NCBI GenBank assembly: GCA_009746045.1
Contig: RPFO01000050.1
Coordinates: 4,006,949-4,070,948, forward strand
Length of the DNA: 64,000 bases
Source of the DNA: Mesostigma viride
Lineage: Eukaryota > Streptophyta > Mesostigmatophyceae > Mesostigmatales > Mesostigmataceae
Direction of reading: 5' to 3'
Made by a program: the position numbers and the translations under genes. Shown here piece by piece: positions 21,863 through 34,900 of this stretch (positions within the stretch are counted from its first letter, which is position 1; each line of letters starts with the position of its first letter). The notes below the pieces were generated by a model, which worked only from the letters and a program-made list of their open reading frames with translations, did not search any database and had not been told where the DNA came from.

Positions 21863-24800
21863 CCTTGGCCGGCACGAGCGCCGCGATGTCGCGCACAATG
21901 TCAAACACGGCGTTGGGGCGCCCCATCTTGCGTGCGTTGGCGGCCATGGTCTCCAGCTCCTCTCGCCGCTCGCCAAACCACCCGCGCACGAGCGCCGCGA
22001 TCTTCTTCGGGTCGGAGCAGAACTTGCCCGCGCCGTTGTCCTCCACAAAGGACACGTTGCCGCGCTCCTGGGGTGGGGATGTTGTTTAATGTTGGGCGTT
22101 GGCGTTGGCGTTGGCGTTGGCATTGGCGTTGGCGTTGGCGTTGGCATTGGCGTTGGCGTTGGCGTTGGCGTTGGCGTTGGCGTTGGCGTTGGCGTTGGCG
22201 TTGGCGTTGGCGTTGGCATTGGCATTGGCATTGGCATTGGCATTGGCATTGGCATTGGTGTTGGTGTTGGTGTTGGTGTTGGTGTTGGTGTTGGTGTTGG
22301 TGTTGGTGTTGGTGTTGGTGTTGGTGTTGGTGTTGGTGTTGGTGTTGGTGTTGGTGTTGGTGTTGGTGTTGGTGTTGGCGTTGGTGTTGGTGTTCGTGGT
22401 TTGTGTTGTGGTGATATAAGCGGGGGAGGAGGGGAGGGGTGCAAACCAGATAGGGAAGTTGGCAGGAATGTAAGCCCGATGAAGTTGGTGGAAAGAGGTG
22501 TTGCCGCGCATGTATATGTGTATCTGTTGTGGAGGTGTTGGATCATGGGGGGAGGGGGGGGGGGGGGGGGGGGACTGAATGGAAGGGGAAGGGCCGGGGG
22601 TGAAGGGCCAGGAGGAGGGGGGTGAAGGAGGACTTGTCGAGCATGGGAGGGAGGTTGAGAGCCAACATGAAATCTTAGCGAAGTGGGAATGCCAAGCAGG
22701 GCTGACGCGAGCAGAAGGGTGAATTGAAGGGTTGTAACTTGTAAGCAAGCTGAACGTGGCAGCATCATGATCATCAAACTATCGTGCAGGGTACCTACCC
22801 TGTACACGGAGAACCACACATCACAACAAAGCAAACAAATAAGTTGAGCTCCGGTCAACCATCCACGCCAGCATCAGCATGGCAAGAACATGAGCCAACG
22901 TGGGAGGTGCGCTATGCCGTCCCGCAGAACCAAGATACCTGACCTTTCTTGCACAACATTAATCCACAACAGGAATGAAACACTGCAAGTAGATACCTGA
23001 CCTTTCTTGCGCAACATTAATCCACAACAGGAATGAAACACTGCAAGTAGATACCTGACCTTTCTTGCACAACATTAATCCACAACAGGAATGAAACACT
23101 GCAAGTAGATACCTGACCTTTCTTGCACAACATTAATCCACAACAGGAATGAAACACTGCAAGTAGATACCTGACCTTTCTTGCGCAACATTAATCCACA
23201 ACAGGAATGAAACACTGCAAGTAGATACCTGACCTTTCTTGCGCAACATTAATCCACAAGTGGAATGAAACACTGCAAGTAGATACCTGACCTTTCTTGC
23301 ACAACATTAATCCACAACAGGAATGAAACACTGCAAGTAGATACCTGACCTTTCTTGCACAACATTAATCCACAACAGGAATGAAACACTGCAAGTAGAT
23401 ACCTGACCTTTCTTGCACAACATTAATCCACAACAGGAATGAAACACTGCAAGTAGATACCTGACCTTTCTTGCACAACATTAATCCACAACAGGAATGA
23501 AACACTGCAAGTAGATACCTGACCTTTCTTGCACAACATTAATCCACAACAGGAATGAAACACTGCAAGTAGATACCTGACCTTTCTTGCGCAACATTAA
23601 TCCACAACAGGAATGAAACACTGCAAGTAGATACCTGACCTTTCTTGCGCAACATTAATCCACAAGTGAAATGAAACACTGCAAGTAGATACCTGACCTT
23701 TCTTGCACAACATTAATCCACAACAGGAATGAAACACTGCAAGTCTGCGCCATTATCCATCCTAGGGTGTGCGTCCTTACCTGCCCTGGGATGAAGGAGT
23801 TCAGGATGAGCGGGAGCCCGCGGATGAGAGCCTCCATAATGGTCCCCGGCCCCGCCTGGATACACAAGCCAACAATGACAACGCCGGGACAGACAGACAT
23901 GGCATGGAGAGAATGCACTTTATATTATAAAGCTCTTGAAGATAACAAATGTCAACCTTCCGCTGATGCGCACATCCGCAAAGCGGAGGGTCCACAAACA
24001 TTCCCCGCGAGGGAGCATGAGCGGAGCATTATGCGCGGGTTATGCTTGCGACCGTCACTAACATAGCAGGACCACTAGCCAACAACAGCGGTCGATGATC
24101 TGAAGAAAACCGATATGGGTTCTTGCCATCTGTCCGCAGCAAGAGAAGATTTTATATACTAGTATAAGATTATATATACTAGTATAATCTTCTGAAACCA
24201 ACCATGCTAGCGAGGTTTAAATTATCTACTGTTAAGCTTCTGTGCAGGGGGGTGCTCCACCACAAACGCGCTGCCAACTTGGGATATTTGGATGAGCTGG
24301 CCAACTTTGCTGACTCTGCCGGCTCTAGCCAACCACCAACTTCTCCAATCACACTGCCAGGGACTTTGCTTTGATAATCAGCCATGTCATGGTGCCACTG
24401 CTAACGACATCGTGGCTGCTATAACATCTCATAAAGATGTGGTAGATGTGTGGTCGATAACTATGGTGGTCAGTATGGTGGTAATTATGGCGCCACCGTG
24501 GAAGGAAGAGGGCGTGCCTACCTTGGTGATGAGGATGTCGGCCGCGCCCATCCACTCGTCCATGTTGTTCGTGAAGCCCTTGACCTGTCGCGCGATCAAG
24601 GAGACCAATGGCGAGGCAGCGAACACACGGAGCACCGCAACGCACTAGCAATGAGCTAAGGATCACAACAGTAGCCAGCGAAAGGAAAACGTAGACAGCT
24701 TAGTTGATAACAGTAGCTAGAGAAAGGAAAACCATATAACAATATATATATATATAACAACAAAAAAAAAGAAGAAGACTCGTTGGGGCACTAGTGGGCC

Positions 24801-27800
24801 GCATGTCCGAGCCAACCAGCTGTATAAGCAGGGATGGCAGATGCAAAAGAAAAGATAAGTACAACACGCGCACTCCATGGCCCTCATATTACAACTGCTT
24901 GACTACCCTGACTAAAGAGACGATTGCCGGACGGTTCATACAATGAGGCCTTGGAACATCAGCTTGTAGAGACAGTACTTTTCAAACAGACAGCCTCCCA
25001 CAAACATACTTCCCACACTCAACAACCCCTTAACCCGGTCTAGCACCAAAGCACCTGGTTTTTCGACCAAGGTAAAGTCCCTCGCTCGGACCACGTGAAT
25101 AGAATAAGCAACCTTATAGAAGAAGCGATCTTAAGGAAGAAGCAATCTTACAGAATAAGCAATCTTTATAATTCTGACCAACAAAACATCACATGCATGC
25201 ACGCAGGCAGGCAGGCAGGCGAAATACCCACCGTGACGGGGACCGGCCAGCTCACGGCTGAGAGCGTCTTGAACAGCTTCTCGTTGCGGCCGCAGATGAT
25301 GACCAGCTGGCCCGCCGGCGCGACGCCAGGTGTTGCCGCCAGCTGACTGGCCACCGTGCGCGCGATCACCTCAACTGGGCCCATGCCCTCGCCGCCGCCC
25401 GCCAGCATGACGAGCGGCAGGTCGGGCGCGACGCCCAGGGCCTTGCGCATGGCCACCTGGTGGCGCGGAGCCGGGAGACCAGGGGGAGTGGATGGCATTA
25501 ATGCAAGCAAGGGATAACATCAAACGATGAAAATGTTTAGTAAGAAGTATCTTTTAAATAACTGTGCATGGAAAAGACGCTACAGAATAGTACAGCTAAG
25601 AATAGACCAGCAAGGCATTTTTTGCTAGCTAAAAACGTCAGCTTCCATTGCAGTACCTGAGCATTTGAGAAAGACGTCACGTTAGCGCCCCTCACCTTGC
25701 TGGCCACTGGCTTGGAGAACACCGGCCGGATAGGCAGGCCATGCTGGCGCAGCTGCGCAGGCCTGAGGCCGGCCTTGATCGCGCGGCGGTAGACCGTGTG
25801 GGTGGGTACAAAGCACAGGTCGACCCCCTTGTGGAACCTGGGCCATGGATTCGTGGGGGGGAGGGGGGGGGGAAGGGGGGAGGGGGGAGGGGGGAGGGGG
25901 AGGGGGAGGGGGGAGGGGGGAAGGGGGCAGGTGGCAGGTGGCAGCGAGAAAATCATGGCAGATATGTCAGGATAATACAGGAAGGGTTCAGTGTGAGCCG
26001 CATGTCTCTTGGAATCTAGGCCACAGTGCCAGAGGGAAGGGAGGAAGGCAGATGTCAGCATTGTTGTGGTTGTTCAAAATTTTATGTGTTGACACTTGAT
26101 GCTTTGTCGTAGCTGGAGCACACGCGCGAGAAATGACCGCCCAAACAGTAATTAACTTGAGTAGATGAGGACAACAATATTGTAAAAACATGTCCAGGGG
26201 AGACAGGTGGGAAGCTCCAACTCAGCATGCCGCAGCACAAGTAGCTGGTAAAAGATGCATGGGCATAAATGACTAGAAGCAGCTCGAACTTTGCTTCTAA
26301 ACCTGTTCACAACAATGAAGCGGCCAAATGCACGGTCTCTGTGCAAGCTTGGACTCTTTTGCTTTGGGATTTGTGGTAAGTATGATTGGACATCTACAAT
26401 GCCAAAATAACAAAAGAAAGAAGGGGAAAACAAAAACTTAAGAACAACAGAAGGTAAAAGGACTCCTCAAGGGACAAAAGATAACAAAAGAGACGAATCC
26501 CTGCGATTGGACACTGTCGCAACGAAGGCAAACCCTGCTAGTCTCAAGTAACTGAAAGCACCAGCGCCTTACCACGTCGGGTGGCACGAATCGAGGTCAG
26601 TGATGACGGTGGCGAAGGGCGTGCGCATGCGCGCCTTCTTGAGCACGCGCAGCGGCACCTCCTGCAGCAGCGGGTGCACGCTCACAATCACGTCCGGCTT
26701 GTACTGCTGGAACGCCGCCAGGATGGACCTGGGTCACAGCCATAGGACAATTTGTGAGACAGAGCAGAATAACGTGCAGGACACGATGGGGCATCTCGTG
26801 AGACATGGGGGTGCGCCACGCGGCAGTGTGGGGGAGTTTGAGGGGCATTTTCCTAGGCAGGATGTAGGCAGGACGTAGGTGGTACATAGGCAGCAACAAA
26901 GGTGACATAGAAGCAAGGCGAATCCTGGTGCCTGTTTAACAGGTACCACAGGTCAAGGTATTGTCAGGTACAGTTATTGAAAAAGTATCTACCATGGATA
27001 TCTGGGTTGCAATATTTCCTAAAAAACTAAAAGCTTTCGTGTTCCTACAAGCTTCCAAGTTTCCTAAAAGCTTTCATTTCTGTTCAATGCCCATAAACTA
27101 AACTGCTGGAGTTGACGCGAACAGCTGGCATAGTCTTCAAAGTTTTCATCGCATCTAGCAGATCCATATAAAACTTAGAAATTCCAGATAGACTCCCCAT
27201 GTTAAGTTTAGTACGTCCAGGAAGGTATGCCACATTAACTCTAGTAGTTCCAGGATACATCCTGTGCGCAAAATTGGGCGTTTCGCAAATAGCAAGTCAG
27301 GAACTAGAAAGGAAAACAAGAAGAGGAGAAAAGCCTGCAGCAGGTAAACTTAAGTAGTTTTCTTCAGATGAAATCCAAATCACAGCCCGTCAGTTGTGCT
27401 ATGACACATCCAGCTCAGGGGAGCACTTACTGGTGAGCGAACATGGATGTTAGCCGGAACTGGACAAACTGGACGACCTTCGGGCGAGATGCGTGGAAGG
27501 CAAGCCGCCAGAGGAACTCATGTTTCACCATGAAATTGTACCAGTCCGGCATCCCATCGAACGGAGGTGGCGTGTGATGCTTCCACAAATCAACTATATG
27601 GACCTGCATTGATGGTGATGAGGGAAAAGGACCGTTCAAGGACATGGGGAGGGGGGGGGGGGAAATGCAGGATCAATGAGGGTTCAAACAAAAGTTTCTA
27701 CTTGCATTCCATTGATATCCTTTGCCCCAACTTATATATATATATATATCAAACATGATTTTCTTTCAAGCAGGACGAAAATTTCTGGCATCGCAATTCA

Positions 27801-28474
27801 TAAGCCGATGATGCACTCAGAATCGATTTTTACAGACAAAAGACAAGAATATTGCAGGATTTCCGATGTGTCCACTTCCGGATAATGCCTACCTTGTAAC
27901 TGTCGCCGTAAAGTGCCGCAAAAACTGCCTTTAACGCCTCAGCGCTTGCCCGGTGGCCCCCTCCTGTGTCGCTCATGATAATTAGGACATCCTTCGTGGT
28001 TTTCGCCGATGTCGCAGTGGCGCCAGACAGGTCACCTGGACCCGTGTAGCGAGTGAGCGCGCCGCCCAATGTGGCTGATGCTGAGACGGATGCCAATGGA
28101 GGAAACTTGCCGACGCATCCCGTAACCATGTTAAATATCTGTCGAGATGCCCATCCTCCTCCAGGAGCCTGCCCGTGGATGCCTCCAACGCTGCAGGCGA
28201 CGGCATACCGGCGTCTGTGTCTTCCCAAGGCATGCGAGACGCCAGGCGTGGAGAACTTGACAACTGTCGCTAGACTATTGTCAACGGCTGAGTATTGAAG
28301 ACGGGCGCCGCTTTCAAGGCGCCCGCCATTGGTAGCTTTCTCGCGTTCCGTGGGAGCCGTGACTAAGGCCACGGAAGACCTCGCCGACAGATTTGGCCGG
28401 GACGACCGCACTGTTTCTTCACGATGTTTGCTATGTAAATCCGTCGGCACCAATGATGTTTTAGCGGCTGACAT
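21840..28474 (-). CDS. MGD1: Monogalactosyldiacylglycerol synthase (MGD1 type)
   Basis: GT28 galactosyltransferase that moves galactose from UDP-Gal to diacylglycerol, making the main thylakoid lipid at the inner plastid envelope. Eight exons: 28474-27893, 27603-27431, 26728-26573, 25837-25696, 25456-25232, 24584-24522, 23855-23781, 22067-21840; all GT-AG, phases consistent, 547 aa (Arabidopsis MGD1: 533). The ATG at 28474 is the first in frame. Residues 1 to about 110 are Ser/Arg/Ala-rich, as a plastid transit peptide and spacer. Then come [16 protein letters not shown] (His174), [47 protein letters not shown], the UDP-Gal site [18 protein letters not shown] and GQERGN. Nothing essential is missing. 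The long N-terminal extension marks the type A (MGD1) class. Confidence 0.96.
22091..22400 (+). repeat. GGYRTT hexamer array in MGD intron 7
   Basis: About 51 hexamers in three homogeneous blocks: mostly GGCGTT (22091-22214), GGCATT (22215-22255), then GGTGTT (22256-22400). It starts 24 bp upstream of the exon 8 acceptor on the gene strand. Long open frames across it are artefacts of the 6-bp period. Confidence 0.95.
22551..22573 (+). repeat. Poly-G tract in MGD intron 7
   Basis: A run of 20 or more G. Part of a G-rich stretch continuing to 22622. Confidence 0.8.
22935..23748 (-). repeat. 58-bp minisatellite in MGD intron 7
   Basis: Fourteen head-to-tail units of 58 bp with very few changes (cac or cgc; acagg or gtgga). 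It ends 33 bp from the exon 7 donor. On the gene strand every unit holds TTGCAG|TG and GGTCAG|GTATCT, that is acceptor-like and donor-like sites about 44 nt apart. There are no spacers, so it is not a CRISPR array. Confidence 0.95.
25853..25930 (+). repeat. G-rich tract next to MGD exon 4
   Basis: A (G4-9 A)n purine tract, which on the gene strand is the pyrimidine tract upstream of the exon 4 acceptor (25838). Confidence 0.8.
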
Positions 28475-29090
28475 GATCCTGCAGAAAAGATTTTTGTCGA
28501 AGGGCAACCGCCCTCCAGAATCAGAGTACCAAGCGTTCTCCGCAGCAAAATGCGAGAGGCCAAATCAACCACGGCGGATGCAATTCCTTCTCCTCTGCAC
28601 AAGCAGGGAACTATCCCTTTCTAATGATCGGTGCTGATAAAATATTGTACGCTCCGCGCGATTTCGGATACACTTTGTCACATTAAGAATTTCAGGCGAG
28701 TAGTGGACTCATCCACGCTTTTGGCACGGTAAGAAAGGCGTGCGCAGGATTGATGATTTATTCTGCGCACAATTCGCTCACCGGCTTTCAGCGATCATTT
28801 TTTATCGTGACTCGGATGACCGGATCACAGCGTTGTATACCGTCGGCAGGACGGACAGGGACACGTCAGCCGCGCGAAGTCTCACGTTTATGCGAGCTCA
28901 CGTCAAAAAAGCGTTTTCAGGACGCGCCGCGTGGCCATGGCTCGCACGAAAGCGTTGCGCCGCGCTGCATAGATAGACCGGTTGGCCACGTGGACCTTAG
29001 CCAGCCACCAGTCCTGTCAGCTCGGGTGAAAGTGCTGGCTATATTGTTCCTTTTACCCTTTTAACTTGTACCTGTGCAGATAGGCTGTGA
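28475..29090 (-). promoter_or_regulatory. MGD upstream region
   Basis: Unique sequence between the MGD start codon and a hAT-like element; the MGD promoter and 5' UTR are expected here. No core promoter motif can be assigned with confidence. Confidence 0.4.
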
Positions 29091-30526
29091 CTGGCACATC
29101 CGCCGCATACCGAACACGGACATGTTCGGGCGAATACACCGTCCGCATTGGAAGTTCTAACTAAATAATTAGCTTCTGGAAAATGTTCTGGCTGAAAACC
29201 ATAAAAAAAACAAAAGAAAATTAATTAATTAACTCCGGGGGCTGAGGACTGGACTCAACAAACAAACAAACAAAATTAATTAATTAACTCATGTGGGCAC
29301 GGGGTCGTCGCCCTGTGAGAAAACAAACAAACACTTTATATTATATAATATAAAGTACATAAAACCTTCGAAAATACCTTGGACAGGCGGGAAACATGAA
29401 ATATCGTGAAAATCGAAAAAAACCCGCGAGACGCAGGCCGAGCGCGGGGTGAGGCGCGAACCAAGTGAACCGCTTTTGCATCCAGCAATCCACGCTCTAC
29501 AGTACTGCCTCGGCAGGGCACGTCGGTCGGTACTCAGTAGAGGCTGAGGCCTGAGCGTGTCTACAGATGTACATGTAAGATGTACTACTCATGATGTGCG
29601 ATACTTATGGGCCTTGAGCAATTAAATAGGGTATCACTGACCTGAGACCTCCACTCACTGACTATAGCCTGTGGCCGCCGAAAGGGGGGCCGCCGGGCCG
29701 GGTTGGGGACGGCGTGTACCATATCTACCAAACAAACAAAAGAAATTTAATTAAATAAGTACCCACGTGCCTTGAACGGCTGCAGGACAAACAAACAAAC
29801 AAAAGGTTTTAATTAAATAATAAAAACCCGGGACTCTAACTGGCTCCCCAACAAACAATCCAGGGTTATTCGTAATGCAAATACGGCAAAAATTGACCCA
29901 TAATAACAAACTTCCAATGCGGACGGTGTACCGAACATGTGCGGTGTTCGGGTCGGCAAAAATGTTCGGCCGAACATGTGCTGTTCGGGTTCGGGTCACC
30001 TGGAAACTTCAGAACATGTTCGTGTCCGTATTCGGGTCACCCTGGGAACCGGGCGAACATGTTCGCCTCTGACCCGGTACCGAACATTTTCTGGCGGAAT
30101 CCCTGTAGTACCATCCAGTGATCCGACTAGGCAACGCTTCTCTGATGAAAAAGCGGCCTAGATTAGTCCGCCGACACGCTGGCAAGAGCAAAGCTGTTGT
30201 ACGGTAGTAGAATTGTCTAAGCACGACCGGACTAGTTTAGGTAATGATTACGTAATCATTATTAATTTATTGCGTATTATGAAAAGTGACAACAAACTAT
30301 GTATAGTTTCTCACTTATTTTAATTTATTTAGTGAATTGTTCGTGTTCGGTAAAATGTTCGGGTATGTTCGGGTTCGGGTTCGGGTCACTTAATCCTAAC
30401 AGTACATGTTCGTGTTCGTGTTCGGGTCACCTGGGAATGTACCGAACATGTTCGGGTTCGGGTTCGGGTACTCTCCCCAGGTGTTCGTGTTCGTGTCCGG
30501 GTCGAGAAAATACCCGGATGTGCCAG
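29091..30526. mobile_element. hAT-like non-autonomous DNA transposon
   Basis: Perfect 12-bp terminal inverted repeats: ctggcacatccg at 29091-29102 and cggatgtgccag at 30515-30526. Just inside both ends are many copies of cgaacatgttcggg, gttcgggttcgggt and gttcgtgttcgtgt, the subterminal repeat pattern typical of plant hAT elements. No transposase frame exists. The interior contains several (caaa)n plus TTAATTAA retro-tails (29200-29340, 29725-29830) and a tRNA-like segment. No 8-bp target duplication is visible. Confidence 0.6.
29436..29517 (-). repeat. tRNA-like segment (SINE head or tRNA pseudogene)
   Basis: The minus strand has an A-box-like gtagagcgtggattgc and a B-box-like tggttcgcgcc about 40 nt later, with an anticodon-arm-like hairpin (attgc ... 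gcaaa) between. Acceptor-stem pairing is poor, so a working tRNA is unlikely. Confidence 0.35.
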
Positions 30527-31913
30527 CCCTACAGCTAGACCTGTAATTAGATAGGCGCTTAGGGAAAAAACAAAGAGGGGTGCGGGCTGCGGGTTTGTTA
30601 TGCCACCACGTGCCACGTCGTATCACAGTATCACTCGCTATCACTCGTACGTCGCCGGTCGCGCGCATGCCGTGATTGTTGCTTGCTGCCAGACAGACGA
30701 AGAAAACCAGGAAAAGGCCGCCAGAAGTTGGAACCGGTTGTCCTTCCGTGACAGCTGGCCGTCTGCGTACTTACCGCCCGACATCCATGCGCGGTTTGCT
30801 CACTGCTCAGTTTTGAGTTATAAAGCTTGAGGCAAAAGCGTTTTGGCGATGGTTGTCTAACCTGAGGGCTTCTCAGGAGGAGCAGCTTTATCACGCAACT
30901 CAGTCTCGCCTACGGGGAACAAGGCGATTTTGATACCGAATTTCCTCTCGTGTCTCCGGCACTAGGTCGAAGCCTTGACACGGGCGTGGCTTGGCAGGTT
31001 TACATGATAATATCCCGCAGCCTGGCGTCCAAAGTTGAGCATTTCCTGGCGAACGTCTAAAGTTGGATTTGGGCGAAAATGTACGGTGATATTACCAGTT
31101 TTGAAGATGTAGCATTCTTGCACACTGTCTCGTTTCCAGAGATCCTAGGTCTAGCGGAAGTGAAACATAAACACTCGACGTGGGCACTCCATTGTCATTT
31201 AAACCTTAGAAATGCGCCGATACCCTTTGACGACCATATATCTCGGTCATGTCCTTTGTTGTTTATGTGTTCGTAAATGTCGGCTCGAAAAGCAGCGCCA
31301 TGGAAAGCTTTTTGTGTTTCCAGAGATCCTCCTTTCAAAATTTCTGCGTGCTGCATCATCACTGCCTTTCCACCACAATTTCTGTACGGGTGGTCACGTG
31401 CGGCGTATACGCGACAGTATTGTTGCGTATTTCGCGTACTAATGGGCTACTGCCGATTCGCACGACAGCAGCGGTTGCTTTCTTAGAAATGGAGATGATT
31501 TCTTCAATCGACATCGTCTGCCAAGTATCTTATTCTGTCATTCGCCAAGGACGGACCTCGAGGGATTTAATTTTTTATTGGTAGCCTCGATTACCTGCAC
31601 GCTTTCGTGGTTGGCAGCGCATCCTCCAGCCAGCGGCTTGACATGATGAGCCTAGATGCCTGCGTTGTATTCTATTGCCTTCGTTTATCATGCCACGTTG
31701 ACTTTGGATTCATTCACCTTACCACTGCAGAATCTTGCATCCCCTGAAAAATGCAGTGATAGCCTGTCGAATGAGATTATGCTTGGTATAGCCCAACATC
31801 AGCTTGGAATTTGCTTTCATGATTTGATCCGTGCTGGTGTACATTCCAAGTTTCTGCTCGCCTAGTGCCCTTATGTGTCCCCGCTGTTGCCGGTGAATCC
31901 TACGCGAACTCGC
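30527..31913. other. Upstream region of UFM1, no gene seen
   Basis: No exon is recognised. The UFM1 promoter and 5' UTR should lie in its last few hundred bases. A weak internal repeat (aaagttgagcatttcctggc and a partial copy) is seen at 31020-31065. Confidence 0.45.
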
Positions 31914-34900
31914 ATGTGTGGTCATGGCTCCAGGTCGAAAGTCACGTTCAAGGTCACCCTCACGTCCGATCCCAAGCTGCCTTACATTGTGTGAGTTGCC
32001 TCGGCACCACGAACAGGTCACTGTAGCATGGCGGTGCTCCTCTGCAGGCCATGCCGCTATAGCCTTGTCTTTCCTTGGCTTTCTGGTACTGCGCGACGTG
32101 TGTAGGACAAGCTTAGTTGTGTAGGACAAGCTTAGTTGTGTAGGACAAGCTTAGTTGTGCAGGACAAGCTTAGTTGTGCAGGACAAGCTTAGTTGTGCAG
32201 GACAAGCTTAGTTGTGCAGGACAAGCTTAGTTGTGTAGGACAAGCTTAGTTGTGCAGGACAAGCTTAGTTGTGCAGGACAAGCTTAGTTGTGTAGGACAA
32301 GCTTAGTTGTGTAGGACAAGCTTAGTTGTGTAGGACAAGCTTAGTTGTGCAGGACAAGCTTAGTTGTGCAGGACAAGCTTAGTTGTGCAGGACAAGCTTA
32401 GTTGTGCAGGACAAGCTTAGTTGTGCAGGACAAGCTTAGTTGTGCAGGACAAGCTTAGATGTGCAGGACAAGCTTAGTTGTGCAGGACAAGCTTAGTTGT
32501 GTCAAGAGCTTGTCGTATTGTGAAATCGAAACATTCAGGTATGGTTTGTCCTTGTTGTTGTTGTAGTTTTTCTTTCTCTGTTTCTCTCCTGCTCTCTGCT
32601 GAAATAGTCTGTTATTCCCTCCTGCTCCACACCATTCTAATGTTATGGCTGCTCTCTAATGCAGCGGTTTTCCCTCCTGCTCACAGCACACCAGCCTTAC
32701 TTCCTTATCTGTCCTTTGCATCTACTTAATGCTTTTTAAACGTGGTTCTCGCGCCACTCGTTGCGCCCCACTATCATCATTTTACTGCTCCATTCACCCC
32801 CACCAATGGGATGCTTCTTGACATGATTGCCTCCGTCTCAAGAGGACCACTCATGTACCTTCCCATGCCCGCTATATCGGCGTGCTGCCTTGTAGACTTT
32901 TTTGTGTGTGTGCTTTTTATAGGCCATGGCGCGCTTGCCTCCGTCTCAGGGTGGCCAGCCTTGTACCTTCCCATGCCTAGTACATGTGTGGGATGCCTCT
33001 CTCGCGCATGGTGTGCGTGAGTGTGGTTATGGGCCAGGCTGGCTTGGGGCGCTGGGTACGCCGTAGAAAAGTTGACCTAGGCTGTTCCATGGACTCGGTT
33101 GAATGCGGAGAGACATGGTGAACATTGATTGTGATCGCACTATCGGAAGCGTTAAAAAAAAAAAAAAAAAAAAAAAAAAACCGTCAATGGTTGCTCCCTC
33201 GGTACACCCTTGCGCGGCTGCATGCCCAGCGTTTGTTTTATTTGATACATTCAAAAAGAAGAAACGTATGGATAGTACTAAGAATTCTTTTAGGGCCTCA
33301 CGTGCTACATAGTACTAAGAATTCTGTTAGGGTCTAACGTGCTGTGCTCAAGTGGGGGCTCCTGCTGGTGCTCATGCTGTTGCTGGTGCACGTCACACCG
33401 TCGGCACGGTTCAGCGTCAATGTTCTGGAGGAGACGCCCTTCACGCAAGTGCTGCGGTTCGCGGCAGAGCAGGTAGGGAGTGTGAGGGAGCCTGGCACTT
33501 TGATAGGAAGCTGGCACTTTGATAGGAACCTGGCAGCTTGATTGATTGATTATGCGCGGACCCGCTGGGGACACGCAGAGCACGTGTAGTGCTTTACATC
33601 CCTGTATGTGTGATAGGAACCTGGCACTTTGATAGGAACCCGGTGCCTTAGCAGGAATGTGGCACGTTAATAGTAAAATGGCACGGTGGCAGGAACGGTC
33701 GTGTCCACGATGGTTTGGCACGGTGGCAGGAGCGGTCTTGTACACGATGGTTTGACACGGTGGCAGGAACGGTCGTGCGCGCGATGGTGTGACACGGTGG
33801 CAGGAACACGATGATTTTTTCTTGTACAGTATATCTTGGCCTTGTGTGGGCCACCTCAGACACCAAGCTGCAAGTCATGAAGGATGTATGCTTGAAGGAA
33901 ATTTTCTTGGGAGGGGGGGGGGGGGGAGGGGGGGGGGGGGATTGAGACAAGCACTCATCCTCGATTCCTAACAACATCCCAAGCACTCATCCTCGATTCC
34001 TAACAACATCCCAAGCACTCATCCTCGATTCCTGACGACATCCCAAGCACTCATCCTCGATTCCTAACAACATCCCAAGCACTCATCCTCGATTCCTAAC
34101 AACATCCCAAGCACCCATCCTCGATTCCTAACAACATCCCAAGCACTCATCCTCGATTCCTAACAACATCCCAAGCACTCATCCTCGATTCCTAACTACA
34201 TCGCAGCCATGTTAGGAATCGAGAATGAGTGCTTGTCGGGCGGATACTTGTCATCTCGGTAGCTTAAAGAGAAGCTCTTCGCCCCCGCGCCGCGCTCTAA
34301 CTCTTTGTTTGCGGAAAATGTCGGCATCATGCCCGTGTTTGCTACTGTCGTTCCTCACAGTTCAAGGTCCCCGCCCAGACGAGTGCAATCATCACCAATG
34401 GTACGTGCGCTAGTATAAGTTTGTGCGCTTGGTACGATTCTGAATGGGTGCGTTAGGATAAATATGCGTGTGTGCGGGTACAATTGTGTATGCATGAGGT
34501 TGGATCGAGTGTACTAAGTGTGCTGGGCATATGGAAAACCAAGGAATAGGAGCGAGGGAAAATGAAGATGAAGATGCGTGTTTATGTGCCGGAGACCAGT
34601 GTTCGGGTTATAGCATCAAAGATAAGTGGGCATGTGGCAGGACTAAAGTGCATGTGGTGAACAAGGGTGGGTGTTGAAGGAAGGCAGCATGAAAAGCCTC
34701 GTAGCTAGGCATGATGAACTTGGCATGATGAAATTAAACTGCTGTAGAGCCCATACCCATGCCACGTACTGCTCCTTTTTTTTCCGTAGTCTCCAAGCAT
34801 GCGTGCATTAAGCATCTTCTGCTCTATCCGACTTCACCCGGTTCCGACCTTAATGACCGACTTAAACTGCTAACTCAAGGCAAAAGTCTTAACTCGACTT

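Noticed and set aside
21740-22858. 372-codon minus-strand frame and other long frames over 21.7-22.9 kb
   Set aside because: Created by the hexamer repeat (Thr-Pro, Ala-Asn, Ala-Leu); the true MGD exon 8 is in another frame.
22935-23748. Possible CRISPR array
   Set aside because: Units are head-to-tail without spacers, in a eukaryotic intron, with no cas genes.
28475-28507. MGD start at 28507
   Set aside because: That codon is TTG; the first in-frame ATG is 28474. Likewise Gag does not start at 59868 (TTG) but at 59862.
31924-31926. ATG at 31924 as the UFM1 start
   Set aside because: Out of frame with the conserved [14 protein letters not shown]; the ATG at 31914 is in frame.
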